A stretch of 55,029 bases of DNA. Origin: Deltaproteobacteria bacterium. Its GTDB lineage: Bacteria > Desulfobacterota > Desulfuromonadia > Desulfuromonadales > Geopsychrobacteraceae. Below are positions 14,935 through 23,897 of this stretch, piece by piece. Location: contig JAJRQB010000029.1 of the NCBI GenBank assembly GCA_024280485.1, positions 1 to 55,029 of the forward strand, in the 5' to 3' direction. Numbering within the stretch: position 1 is the first letter of the stretch; each line of letters opens with the position of its first letter. Below the pieces are notes generated by a model. The model was not told the origin of the DNA and did no database searches. It saw only the letters and a list, made by a program, of their open reading frames with translations. Both the position numbers and the translations under genes were made by a program.

Positions 14935-17066
14935 TCTTCTTCTCCTGCTGGAAATACAATGCGAAACCGGCAGCCTCTGGGTTTCAGGTTCTGCACCTCA
15001 ATCGTCGCATTATGTCCTTCAACGATACTGCTGACAACCGCAAGTCCCAGCCCTGTCCCTTTGCCCACTTCCTTGGTAGTAAAGAAGGGATCAAAAATAT
15101 GGGGCAACACATCTGTCGCAATCCCTGGACCCTCATCCTCCACCTCAAGAACGAAAGAGGGCGGCTCTTCTTCAACCAGAACGAGCCGGGTCGTAATCCG
15201 TACCTCTCCGCCTTCAGGCTGAGAAGCGATTGCGTTACCCAGCAGGTTCCACAGGACCTGCTTGACCCCGGACTGATCGAGAGACCACTCTTCAAGAGTG
15301 TCATCCAGAGACAGGTGCAATTCCACCCCCAGTTCGCGGGCCTCATGCCTGGCCATTTCTACGACATCGTTCACCAGGGTATTCGGATTCACCCTGGTTT
15401 TGACAATGCTCTGCAACCGCGAGAGATCCAGAAAATTGCGTAATTTCAACTGAATTCGATCGATTTCACCCATCACCTTCTGCAGATTGGCGGTTGCATC
15501 ATCGGGGAGATCTGATCGCCGCAGCATCAGTTGCGTGTAAGTGGAGATAGTCGCCAAAGGGTTGTTGACCTCGTGAGCCACCCCGGCAGCCAGACGTCCC
15601 ACAGCTGTCAGCTTGCGCCCCTGCTCCACCTCGGCGTTCGCTTTATCCAGGCTCCGTTTATTCGAGAGAATGCTCTCCGCCATAGTATTGAGGGCCTGAG
15701 CAAGTTCACCGAATTCAGTCCCGTCATCATCAATACGATGAAAAAGTTTGCCGCTACCGAATTGTTGAATTCCTCCCAAAAGATTGCGCAGCCCGCGAGA
15801 CTGGTGGGCCATCACCACGTATCCGAGGCTCGCCATCGCAAGTACGGCAAAAATCAGAAGATGTACGAAGTTACCGCGGATTCGCTCAGCTTCTGAAAAT
15901 ATTGCTTGCGCCTTCGCTTCTGCCGGACCGAGCAGGTCTTCTTCTGGAACCAACAGAAAAAGCCGCCAGCCTAAAGGTTCCACTTCAGCATAGCCGACAA
16001 AAAATTTCTGCTCTCCGGTGTCGATTAAGTCTACTCCGATATTATCCGATCGGGGTTTTACAATCGCTTTTCCGATCATAGAGAGGCTATCAAGAAATAG
16101 AGTCTGCCCGTAAGAAGGAAGAGCCGGGTTCAATCCAATCGCGGCTAGGGGAAGATTCTCCGAGGCCGCGATAACCTCGCCGTGCGACAGCAACAAAGTG
16201 CTGGAACCCTCACTCAGCCTGACCTGACTTATCTCCTGGAGCAGGGTCTCTACGGTGATATCAACCGCGACAGTGGCCAGATGCTCGCCCTTGACAAGGA
16301 CTGGTGACAGGCAGGAGATCATATTATCCTGTGTCAGCGGGTCGGTATACACCGGGGTAAAGACCTCTTTTCCCGAAGGATTGTGGGCCGGATCTGAGAG
16401 ATAATAGAAGGGCCAGGATGTCAACTGGGGATAGCGGGGGAGATTCTTGAAATCCCGCCATGGATAGGTCCGGCTGATGAGATCTTGATGAATAAACCAT
16501 CCCAGAACCACCCGCGGTTCCAAATCCACCAATGGCTTCAGTATAATATCCAGACTTTCCGTCGCTGAAATCACGGGATCAAATGATGATCTGTAGCCGG
16601 GGATATTCCGCTTAAAAGATTTGTTGCCAAAATTTTCCATTTCAGGAATCAGTGCATCCAGAGTTGGAAGCTGGGTGGGAACATACAGACTTGAATTTCC
16701 ATCATCAGTGAAATTGCCGTAATCCCCAAACTCATCCAAACGGTATTGACTGCCATTTCGGTATAAAAAACGGGACGGGTTTTCCAAGATAGCCTGAGAC
16801 AGAGAACCCAGCAGATGAACCTCTTCTTGAATATTGGAAAATTCTGTTGATATTTTTTCCGCGTTTTGCGCCAGATGGTTTTTCAAAAAGTCAATTTGCG
16901 CGGTTATCAGCGCATTTCTGACCTCTTGAAGTGAAACTTCCTTGATGGTGCGCAGATGGCGAAAGGTAAGATGGGAGATCACCCCGATAGGCACCAGAAG
17001 TAGTACCATGCCGCAGACGAAGAGCTTGAAAATCAGTCGTTTTTTACTCCAGAAGTTCTGGAACAT
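14931..17066 (-). CDS. Membrane sensor histidine kinase with large periplasmic Cache-like domain
   Basis: 711 aa: membrane segment at residues 12-33, a periplasmic ligand-binding region of about 360 residues (dCache-like by length and by motifs such as GWFIHQDLISRTYPW and LSPVLVKGEHLATVAVDI), second membrane segment near residue 400, HAMP, HisKA with phospho-acceptor His in AGVAHEVNNPLA, and an ATPase domain (NLLGNAI, DEGPGI, GKGTGLGLA). The ATG is preceded by AAGGGATGG. It is the first gene of the run into the amine operon, so it may sense amines or related small molecules in the periplasm; the ligand is inference. Confidence 0.9.
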   Translation of the reverse strand: MFQNFWSKKRLIFKLFVCGMVLLLVPIGVISHLTFRHLRTIKEVSLQEVRNALITAQIDFLKNHLAQNAEKISTEFSNIQEEVHLLGSLSQAILENPSRFLYRNGSQYRLDEFGDYGNFTDDGNSSLYVPTQLPTLDALIPEMENFGNKSFKRNIPGYRSSFDPVISATESLDIILKPLVDLEPRVVLGWFIHQDLISRTYPWRDFKNLPRYPQLTSWPFYYLSDPAHNPSGKEVFTPVYTDPLTQDNMISCLSPVLVKGEHLATVAVDITVETLLQEISQVRLSEGSSTLLLSHGEVIAASENLPLAAIGLNPALPSYGQTLFLDSLSMIGKAIVKPRSDNIGVDLIDTGEQKFFVGYAEVEPLGWRLFLLVPEEDLLGPAEAKAQAIFSEAERIRGNFVHLLIFAVLAMASLGYVVMAHQSRGLRNLLGGIQQFGSGKLFHRIDDDGTEFGELAQALNTMAESILSNKRSLDKANAEVEQGRKLTAVGRLAAGVAHEVNNPLATISTYTQLMLRRSDLPDDATANLQKVMGEIDRIQLKLRNFLDLSRLQSIVKTRVNPNTLVNDVVEMARHEARELGVELHLSLDDTLEEWSLDQSGVKQVLWNLLGNAIASQPEGGEVRITTRLVLVEEEPPSFVLEVEDEGPGIATDVLPHIFDPFFTTKEVGKGTGLGLAVVSSIVEGHNATIEVQNLKPRGCRFRIVFPAGEEE

Positions 17067-17233
17067 AAGACCATCCCTTGATGCGCTACAAAGACCTATA
17101 AAACAACGTCATAAAGCACATGATCAGGACACATTTCGCCAACGGGTGTCAAGACCGAGCGCTGAACCCTGCACGTCGACAACCCCATATTTCCAAGATG
17201 GTGATCTCCACCAATTCAAGCTATCATCCCAAA

Positions 17234-18475
17234 ATGTCCCCAATCAAAACCAACATAAAAAAACTCTACGTTTTCTCCTTCCTGCAGATGAGCCTCTTCC
17301 CGATGGCAATCATCACCCTGTTCTGGAAGGACCAGATCGGCCTCTCTCTGACCCAAATCCTGTTGCTACAGGGAATCTTTTCGGTAGCGATGGTGATCAT
17401 GGAATACCCCTCCGGCTACCTGAGCGACCGGATCGGTTACCGCGCCGCGCTAAATATCGCGGCGCTACTCGGAATCATCGGCTGGGGCCTCTACACCTGG
17501 GCCGACACCTTCAATCAAGTACTGGTCGCCGAAATCATTCTCGGTATCTCCATCTCCTTCATCAGCGGCACTGACAGCGCGCTGCTTTTTGAAAGTTTAA
17601 AGGCCGACGGTGAAGAAGATCAGTACGCCCGTCATCAGGGGCGAATGAGTGGATGCGGCCAGATCGGCGAGGCCTGCGGAGCAATCTTCGCCGGGCTGCT
17701 CTACGTCGCCTTCCCCCTGCTCCCTTTTCTGATTCAGATTATCGTCTGGGTTCTGATCCTGATCCTGACCCGCAGGCTTGTCGAACCGGAGCGCAAGTTA
17801 AAGCCAGCGGTCAGCCACTTTGCCGAAGCCTTAAAGTCGACCCGTTACGCACTTATCGACAACAAACGCCTGCGCTACACCATCCTTTTGAATCTGGTGC
17901 TGGGACTGGCCTCCTACTATCCGGTCTGGCTGATCCAACCCTACATGCAAGATGGCAGCGTGCCGCTCGCCTGGTTCGGCCCGATCTGGGCCGGTGCCAA
18001 CCTGAGCGTCGCCCTCTTTGCCCTGATCAGCCATCGAAGCCATCTGCGCCTCGGCAACCGGGGGATGGTGCTGTCATTCATGCTGTTGGTTATCGCTGGA
18101 TATTTGGGACTGGGACTGGTCGGTGGACTCTGGGGTTTCCTCTTTTACTACCTGATCACCAGCATGCGCGGCATGCGCGGACCGATGATGCTCAACCACG
18201 CCCAGCAGGAGATCCCCTCCGCTAATCGCGCTGGGATCCTCTCGCTGCAGTCACTCTGTTTCCGACTCGCTTTTGTGTGTACCGGACCGCTGATCGGGAT
18301 GCTCGCCGATAAGGTTGGTGTTCAGCAGACCTTTCTACTGCTCTGCTACGCCTTCGCCGTGGTGCTGCCACCGGTAGTCTGGTTGTTTCTCAGGCAACTT
18401 GGCAGAGACAGACATTTGCAGACGAAATCCGCAAGCGGGTCACGGGATGGTCTCAGAAAATCAGAAAGCTCCTGA
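17234..18475 (+). CDS. Major facilitator superfamily transporter
   Basis: About 413 aa with some twelve hydrophobic segments. The loop between TM2 and TM3 carries an MFS-type motif (GYLSDRIGYRAA). The start is uncertain: no strong ribosome site is seen, and ATG codons at 17120, 17198 and 17234 are in frame; 17234 puts the first membrane helix in the usual place. Transported substrate unknown. Divergent from the sensor kinase gene and 52 nt upstream of the MoaD-like gene, with which it may be co-transcribed. Confidence 0.82.
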   Translation: MSPIKTNIKKLYVFSFLQMSLFPMAIITLFWKDQIGLSLTQILLLQGIFSVAMVIMEYPSGYLSDRIGYRAALNIAALLGIIGWGLYTWADTFNQVLVAEIILGISISFISGTDSALLFESLKADGEEDQYARHQGRMSGCGQIGEACGAIFAGLLYVAFPLLPFLIQIIVWVLILILTRRLVEPERKLKPAVSHFAEALKSTRYALIDNKRLRYTILLNLVLGLASYYPVWLIQPYMQDGSVPLAWFGPIWAGANLSVALFALISHRSHLRLGNRGMVLSFMLLVIAGYLGLGLVGGLWGFLFYYLITSMRGMRGPMMLNHAQQEIPSANRAGILSLQSLCFRLAFVCTGPLIGMLADKVGVQQTFLLLCYAFAVVLPPVVWLFLRQLGRDRHLQTKSASGSRDGLRKSESS

Positions 18476-18527
18476 AACGTCTGGCCTTCCCAACGCCATC
18501 AACTGTAATCTAACGGACAGGAACAAG

Positions 18528-18752
18528 ATGATCATCAATGTCAAATTAGTCGGTCTGTTTCAGATCGACCGCTTTAAGCAAATGGATCGAAATTTTCCAG
18601 CAGGTATCACTGCGCAGGGGATCATCGATGCTCTTCTATTGCCTCAAGTGCATATCGGCACCATCCTCATCCACGGCGTCCACGCCGATAAAGATACCGA
18701 GCTATTCGATGGGGACAAGTTGGTGATTTTACCTCTGCTGGGCGGTGGTTGA
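18528..18752 (+). CDS. MoaD/ThiS-family ubiquitin-like sulfur carrier
   Basis: 74 aa, ending LLGGG, with the beta-grasp pattern of MoaD/ThiS (IINVKLVG at the start, DGDKLVILPLLGG at the end). The C-terminal Gly-Gly is where such carriers are adenylated and thiocarboxylated to donate sulfur to molybdopterin or thiamine. The start at 18528 is supported by AGGA 6 nt upstream. MoaD-like proteins commonly accompany tungsten AORs, and this window has an AOR, MoaA and a MOSC protein, so a role in pterin cofactor synthesis is likely though not certain. Confidence 0.82.
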   Translation: MIINVKLVGLFQIDRFKQMDRNFPAGITAQGIIDALLLPQVHIGTILIHGVHADKDTELFDGDKLVILPLLGGG

Positions 18753-18782
18753 GAGTTGAAATATATTTTTGGTTTAGGGTCA

Positions 18783-18952
18783 TGATATTTGAAATTAAAG
18801 AGGCACTGATTAAGTCCAAAGTTTTGGCGATTGGTGCCAGTCCCCTGAAGCGGGGGAACTCCAATATTCCCCTCAAGCACTATTGCGCTGGTGTGAATAA
18901 AGCAGGAATTGAAACAGAAGAAATTCAACTGAGAGATATCGTTACCCATTAA
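18783..18952 (+). pseudogene. N-terminal fragment of a flavodoxin-fold NAD(P)H oxidoreductase
   Basis: Fifty-odd codons encode KVLAIGASPLKRGNSNI, the phosphate-binding loop (G-x-S-P-x-x-x-x-N) of NADPH-dependent FMN reductases, then ...AGIETEEIQLRDI, the next beta strand, and stop at VTH. The rest of the domain (normally 180-200 aa) is absent. The fragment abuts the reading frame of an unrelated membrane protein, suggesting a deletion or recombination joint near 18950. Confidence 0.6.
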
Positions 18953-19352
18953 ACGTCTTGGAGAAAACCGTGGAAAAGATGATGCCGAAGCTGACCTTGA
19001 TTTTCCGCGCGATGATATCGAAAGAAAGATACGGCGCTTTGAGTCAGGGATTGCGAGCATCAGCATCAAGGAAGACAAAAAAATCCTGTGGGGTGCACTC
19101 GGTATTTTTGTTCTTGTCGTTTTATACAAAATATTTCACTTCAATCCGATCATCGTAATCGTAGTGGTTCCATCAGTTGTATTTGGTGGCATTACTTTTG
19201 TAATTTATGAAAATATTCGAAAAAAAAGAGCCCTGCTCGTAAAGTATGGCCTTCAATGCAAAGAGTGCGGATATTTACCAAAGTTTATAAATGCGTCGGG
19301 AATGTATTATTCTAAAGAATGCCTGAAATGTGGAGCCACAATTGATGTTTAA
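18936..19352 (+). pseudogene. Membrane protein with C-terminal zinc ribbon, start codon missing
   Basis: An open frame of about 138 codons has no ATG, GTG or TTG in its first half; the first ATG (19164) falls inside a membrane helix. The product would have a charged N-terminal part (RDDIERKIRRFESG), two adjacent hydrophobic helices (ILWGALGIFVLVVLY and IIVIVVVPSVVFGGI) and a CxxC...CxxC zinc ribbon (CKECG, CLKCG). It is probably a gene that lost its 5' end in the same event that cut the flavodoxin-like fragment. An alternative is a rare start codon such as ATT at 18950. Confidence 0.45.
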
Positions 19353-19470
19353 TAAACAAATCAAGCGGATCGAAAATAACTTGATGCTTCCCAAAAACAA
19401 AATCTAGAATTACGGTAGTTCTCGCAAGTTCGTCGTCACCGTTTAACTCAACAGATAGAAGATTAAAATC

Positions 19471-19770
19471 ATGAATGAAGATCAAATATTGTGGGGCCTT
19501 GCTGGAGTATTAATGTTCCTTTTTTGCTGTAACTGCGGGCTTCTGCTCTATTTTTGCAGGTACTTGAGAACTCGCGGTGTAACCGATATCAGCTTTAAAG
19601 AAACTCTCGTCATGGCTGTATCCGGGCACATACAAGATTTATACAAGGCGTTTTCCGCAACACATGGCCAGGAGTATGGCAAAGCAATAACAAAGGCGCT
19701 GATCATCTGGCAGATCTCATCTGTTGCCTTGATCTTTGTTCTCCCCCTCTTGCTGGCAATCGTGATATAA
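19471..19770 (+). CDS. Small membrane protein of unknown function
   Basis: 99 aa with two hydrophobic helices, one N-terminal (ILWGLAGVLMFLFCCNCGLLLYF) and one C-terminal (ALIIWQISSVALIFVLPLLLAIVI), separated by about 50 polar residues. No family recognised. The ribosome site is weak. Composition and position after a decayed region make it less certain than its neighbours. The 200 bp that follow, up to the transporter at 19973, show only a short GC-rich hairpin near 19895. Confidence 0.5.
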   Translation: MNEDQILWGLAGVLMFLFCCNCGLLLYFCRYLRTRGVTDISFKETLVMAVSGHIQDLYKAFSATHGQEYGKAITKALIIWQISSVALIFVLPLLLAIVI

Positions 19771-19972
19771 AAGCAGGCCGGAGCTCTATTTTCTGAATGG
19801 AGAAACCAGGGTCTCAGGGTTTGGATTCAGCCCCCAAGGGTGTTATTTATGAATCGAACGGCACCTGACCCGTCACTCAACCGGAGCGGGGAGCTTCCCG
19901 CGCTTAAGTAGACACCTCGACCAGGCTCCCGACTTCTGGCTACAGAGCTTTACGGTTTATGGAGGTCGCTCA

Positions 19973-20809
19973 ATGCTCAATCATCGCCTGACGGCACTGA
20001 CCTCACTAACGATGATCGCGTTTGCGGGCAATTCACTTCTCTGCCGGGCGGCCCTCACTCATACTCATATTGATGCAGCGAGTTTCACGACGGTTCGCTT
20101 GGTCTCCGGCGCGCTGACGCTCTGGGTTTTAATCCTTATAAGGCATGAAAAAACCACAAAAATCGGCAGTTGGCTCTCCGCATCTTCTTTGTTTGTCTAT
20201 GCCGCAGGGTTCTCTTTTGCGTATATAAGTTTACCTACAGCAAGTGGGGCGCTAATTCTCTTCGGTGCCGTTCAGACCACAATGATAGGCTATGGGTTTT
20301 GGGCGGGAGAGCGTCTACAGGGTCGGCAATTCATCGGATTGAGTCTGGCGTTCGGTGGCCTTGTCGGGCTATTCCTGCCGGGGCTTTCAGCGCCACCTTT
20401 GTACGGTTCAATGTTGATGTTGGGGGCTGGCATTGGGTGGGGCGTTTATTCATTGCGCGGTAAAAATGGCGCGGATCCTACCGGAATAACTGCGAGCAAC
20501 TTTATCCGTTCCATCCCTTTTGCGGTGGTTTTAAGTCTCTGTTCAATTGACAATCTGGTGATCGACACGACCGGAATTTTCTACGCCATTATGTCTGGAG
20601 CCATAGCCTCTGGAATTGGCTACGCGATCTGGTACAGGGTCTTGCCCGCCATGAAGACCACCAGCGCGGCGACAGTACAACTGAGTGTGCCTGTGATTGC
20701 GGCAATCGGTGGCGTGGCTTTTCTTGGGGAGTCGATAACCTTGCGATTGGCGCTGGCATCGGGAGCTATTCTGGGAGGGATCGCGTTGGTCATTCTCGGC
20801 AAACGCTGA
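19973..20809 (+). CDS. EamA/DMT-family transporter
   Basis: 278 aa, about ten hydrophobic helices arranged as two EamA repeats, including the typical second-repeat ending (VIAAIGGVAFLGESITLRLALASGAILGGIALVI). GGAGG lies 7 nt before the ATG. Exporter of small metabolites in related proteins; the substrate cannot be told. Convergent with the PAS kinase gene, only 7 bp apart. Confidence 0.85.
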   Translation: MLNHRLTALTSLTMIAFAGNSLLCRAALTHTHIDAASFTTVRLVSGALTLWVLILIRHEKTTKIGSWLSASSLFVYAAGFSFAYISLPTASGALILFGAVQTTMIGYGFWAGERLQGRQFIGLSLAFGGLVGLFLPGLSAPPLYGSMLMLGAGIGWGVYSLRGKNGADPTGITASNFIRSIPFAVVLSLCSIDNLVIDTTGIFYAIMSGAIASGIGYAIWYRVLPAMKTTSAATVQLSVPVIAAIGGVAFLGESITLRLALASGAILGGIALVILGKR

Positions 20810-20816
20810 TCAAAGA

Positions 20817-22748
20817 TCAGCCAATCGGCAGCAACACCGTAAACTTCGAGCCCGCACCAACCCGGCTTTCCAGCAGGATTTCGCCACCATAACGTTTGAC
20901 CGTATTGTAGGTCAGAGCCAAACCGAGGCCGACCCCCTTCCCCACTTCTTTGGTCGTAAAGAAAGGTTCCCAGATCCGTTCGAGTATATTCGGGGCCATG
21001 CCGCGCCCGGCATCTCGAATACTGATAGCGATCATAGCGTCGTCAGCTAGCTGGGTGCTGACCTCAACCCGACCCGGCTCATCGAAAGACTGATAAGCAT
21101 TAACCAGAAGGTTCATGAAGACCTGACGTAAGCCGGAAGGATCGCCGAGCACTCGTGGCAGATCCGGTTTTAGAGTACTGACAACCTCTATGGCGTGGTC
21201 GCTGGGTTGATACTTGAGCAGTTCGAGAATTTCGACCAGCGCCAGATTGACGTCGACCTTGACAGGCAGTCCGTCTGATTTGCGGCCGAAGCTGAGGAGA
21301 TGATCAATAATCCCCTTGCAGCGGTAAGATTCCCGTACGATCACCTCCAGATAATTCGGAAAGTCTTCCAGCCGGGTGTCCTCTATCAAATCAGGCGCTT
21401 CACGGAAACGGCGCTGTAAGGCTTCAGCGAAGCCAGCAACCGAAGTGAGCGGGTTGTTGATTTCATGGGCGATTCCGGTCGCCAGCACCCCGATGCTCGA
21501 CATTTTTTCAGTCTGAATAAGATGCAGCTCCTGCAACCGCTTCTGAGTGACATCACGAAAAAAGACCAGGGCGCGGTTTCTTTCACCTAAGGCATCCTTG
21601 ATCGGAGTGGCGGTCACATCCAGATAAAAACTCTTCTCCCCTTCCCGCTCCACAACCAGCGAGGTATCAACCCGTTCTCCCTTGAGTGCTCTTTCTACGG
21701 GACAGATTTGTGACAGGTTGGGGCTTTCGGGATGAAAGATATCACGACAGGACTTGCTCGGCAGAGTCTCGAGCGGAAAGAGTTGCGGGCTGATGAGGTT
21801 ATGGTGCTGAATTGAGCCATCATGATCATAAACCGAGATCCCATCGCCGATTGAGTCGAAAATCGCCTGTAGTTCATTGGTCTTGTTGCTCAACTCGACT
21901 TCGGCCTCTTTACGTGAAGTAATGTCCTGAGTCGTGCCATAAACCTTTACGACCTTGCCGGCGCTGTTGAACGCTGGCTCAACGATCGAATGGACCCAAC
22001 GTAAACTGTCATCGTTAAATTTCAAGCGATGCTCGATTTCATAGCTCTTGCCATGCTCGATCCCCTGGCGCAGATGCTCGATAACGTTATCGTGATCTTC
22101 GGGGTGAACAACGCTGGCAAAATCCTCCTGAGTCGCTTCTTCCGGGCGAAGGTGCATGATGTGCAGCAGTTCAGCCGAAGCCTTAACTTCTTCGCTGACA
22201 GGGTCGAAGCTCCAGGAGCCGACATGGGTCATGGCCTGGGCTTTTGCGAGGTTATCCTCACTCTCTGACAATGCCTTCACCGCCCGTTGCTTTTCGGTAA
22301 TGTCGAGCAATATAGCGAGACACTCCAGACCTGACTCGGTGACCAGAGCTTCGATCCTTACAAACAGTTGCTGAGGCTCCTGCTGCGAAAGCCGCAACCG
22401 ACAGGTCTCCTTCTGCTGCCCGATAAACACCTTGTCGATGAACTTGGCGAAGATATGGCGATCTTCCCCGGCGATAAAACTGCTGAAGTTCTGCCCGATC
22501 AGGAGTTCCCGATCGACATTCAAAAGACGTTCACCCGTCGGGTTGACTGCACGGATTTCGCCCCCAAGATCGAAGGTAAAATAACCGACCGGTGCAAAAT
22601 CATAGAGAAAGGCGTACTGGTTTCTCGATTCCTCGAGTCTCTCCAGGGATCGACTCAATTCTTCGACCTGCAACTCTAACGCGATCTGTTCAGCCGAAAT
22701 GTTTTGACGATTCGTCACGCTTTCATCCTCTTTTTCCGTTACTAGCAC
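20817..22748 (-). CDS. Cytoplasmic PAS-domain sensor histidine kinase coupled to glycerol dehydrogenase
   Basis: 643 aa without membrane helices: N-terminal coiled coil, three PAS-type domains (around residues 45-160, 165-285 and 290-400), HisKA with TGIAHEINNPLTS, and an ATPase domain (NLLVNAYQS, DAGRGM, GKGVGLGLA). It starts with GTG at 22748, overlapping the stop of the gldA gene (GTGCTAG), so translation is coupled; a second GTG at 22718 has a better ribosome site. Its catalytic half is very similar to the kinase at 40101-41324 (both share the LQRRFRE and YRCKGIID segments), so the two are paralogues, each next to an iron-type alcohol dehydrogenase. No cognate regulator gene is adjacent. 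Confidence 0.88.
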   Translation of the reverse strand: MLVTEKEDESVTNRQNISAEQIALELQVEELSRSLERLEESRNQYAFLYDFAPVGYFTFDLGGEIRAVNPTGERLLNVDRELLIGQNFSSFIAGEDRHIFAKFIDKVFIGQQKETCRLRLSQQEPQQLFVRIEALVTESGLECLAILLDITEKQRAVKALSESEDNLAKAQAMTHVGSWSFDPVSEEVKASAELLHIMHLRPEEATQEDFASVVHPEDHDNVIEHLRQGIEHGKSYEIEHRLKFNDDSLRWVHSIVEPAFNSAGKVVKVYGTTQDITSRKEAEVELSNKTNELQAIFDSIGDGISVYDHDGSIQHHNLISPQLFPLETLPSKSCRDIFHPESPNLSQICPVERALKGERVDTSLVVEREGEKSFYLDVTATPIKDALGERNRALVFFRDVTQKRLQELHLIQTEKMSSIGVLATGIAHEINNPLTSVAGFAEALQRRFREAPDLIEDTRLEDFPNYLEVIVRESYRCKGIIDHLLSFGRKSDGLPVKVDVNLALVEILELLKYQPSDHAIEVVSTLKPDLPRVLGDPSGLRQVFMNLLVNAYQSFDEPGRVEVSTQLADDAMIAISIRDAGRGMAPNILERIWEPFFTTKEVGKGVGLGLALTYNTVKRYGGEILLESRVGAGSKFTVLLPIG

Positions 22749-23854
22749 CCATGCTCCTCTTTATATGCCACTCCGAGAGCATCCGCAGTCCAGATCGCCG
22801 CTTCGACACGTGATGCCGTGACGGGCAACCTGGTCACGTGGATCGTTTCACCATCTACAATCGCGGCCTCAGCGACCTGCCTGATCTCCTCGATCGACGG
22901 ATTGGGGAGGTTCAAATCTGCCAGACAGATCGGCAATCCAACATTGAAACAGAATTCCTGTACCTCCAGGATATCGTTGCTGGCCTGCCCTTCCAAAACG
23001 AGTTGTGCCAGAAGACAGAACGCAATTTTTTCGCCATGCATTTTCTTTTTTGTCGCCGGAAGGGTCGTCAAACCATTATGAATGGAATGTGCTGCGGCAT
23101 GGCCTGCGTTTTCTGAGCACAGACCACTGATCAGCGTATTCGCTTCGACGATTGCCTCCAGTGCCGGAGTCACCATGTTGAGTTCTACGGCAATTTTCGC
23201 CTGATAACCTGATTCAAGCAGGGTTTCATAGCAGAGCTTGGATAGAGCTTGCACTGCCAGCGTGGGTGTTTCTCCCCCGGAAAAGGAGTTGGGTTTGCCA
23301 CTACGAATTGAGGTTTTCGCTTCCCAACAAGTGCCTAACGCATCCCCCATCCCGGCCACGAGAAATTTGACCGGCGAACTGGCAATAATTTCAGTATCCA
23401 CCAGCACACAATCTGGGTTGCGTCGCAGGTGAAGATAACTCTCAAACACGCCATCCTCGTTATAGATAACGGCGAGAGCAGAGCCTGGGCCATCAGTCGC
23501 CACAGTCGAGGGGATCACGATGACCGGCAGATTCATTTCGTGTGCGACCGCCTTGGCGGCATCGATCGCGGCACCACCCCCCAGGGCAATGATGATGTCT
23601 GCTTTTTGCTCGGCAGCAATTTTGCTCAGGCGTGCGATCTCCTTGCGCGATGAGACCCCAGCGAATCGCTCCTGGCTGCAGGAGAGTCCTTTGTCGGCAA
23701 GACTCTGCGCTATCTTCTCAGCGCAGATCGATAGCGCCGTTTTTCCGCCGATGACAAAGACTCGCGTCCCGAGACGGGCGGCGTGCAGACCGACTTCATT
23801 GATTGCACCTGCTCCCTGAACATAACGGCCAGGCGCCAACAGTATCCGGCTCAT
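22742..23854 (-). CDS. gldA: Glycerol dehydrogenase-type iron-containing alcohol dehydrogenase
   Basis: 370 aa, the GldA length. The NAD-binding GGGAAIDAAKAVA is visible, along with metal ligands D in GMGDALGT, H in HAAAHSIHNGL and H in MHGEKIAFC. GldA enzymes oxidise glycerol and other vicinal diols to the ketone with NAD+. GGGG lies 5 nt before the ATG. Downstream of tpx by 43 nt and overlapping the kinase gene. The true substrate may be another diol. Confidence 0.88.
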   Translation of the reverse strand: MSRILLAPGRYVQGAGAINEVGLHAARLGTRVFVIGGKTALSICAEKIAQSLADKGLSCSQERFAGVSSRKEIARLSKIAAEQKADIIIALGGGAAIDAAKAVAHEMNLPVIVIPSTVATDGPGSALAVIYNEDGVFESYLHLRRNPDCVLVDTEIIASSPVKFLVAGMGDALGTCWEAKTSIRSGKPNSFSGGETPTLAVQALSKLCYETLLESGYQAKIAVELNMVTPALEAIVEANTLISGLCSENAGHAAAHSIHNGLTTLPATKKKMHGEKIAFCLLAQLVLEGQASNDILEVQEFCFNVGLPICLADLNLPNPSIEEIRQVAEAAIVDGETIHVTRLPVTASRVEAAIWTADALGVAYKEEHGC

Positions 23855-23897
23855 ATGGTCCCCTTTTGATGTAGAGCGCCCGAGTGTTTACAGCGTC

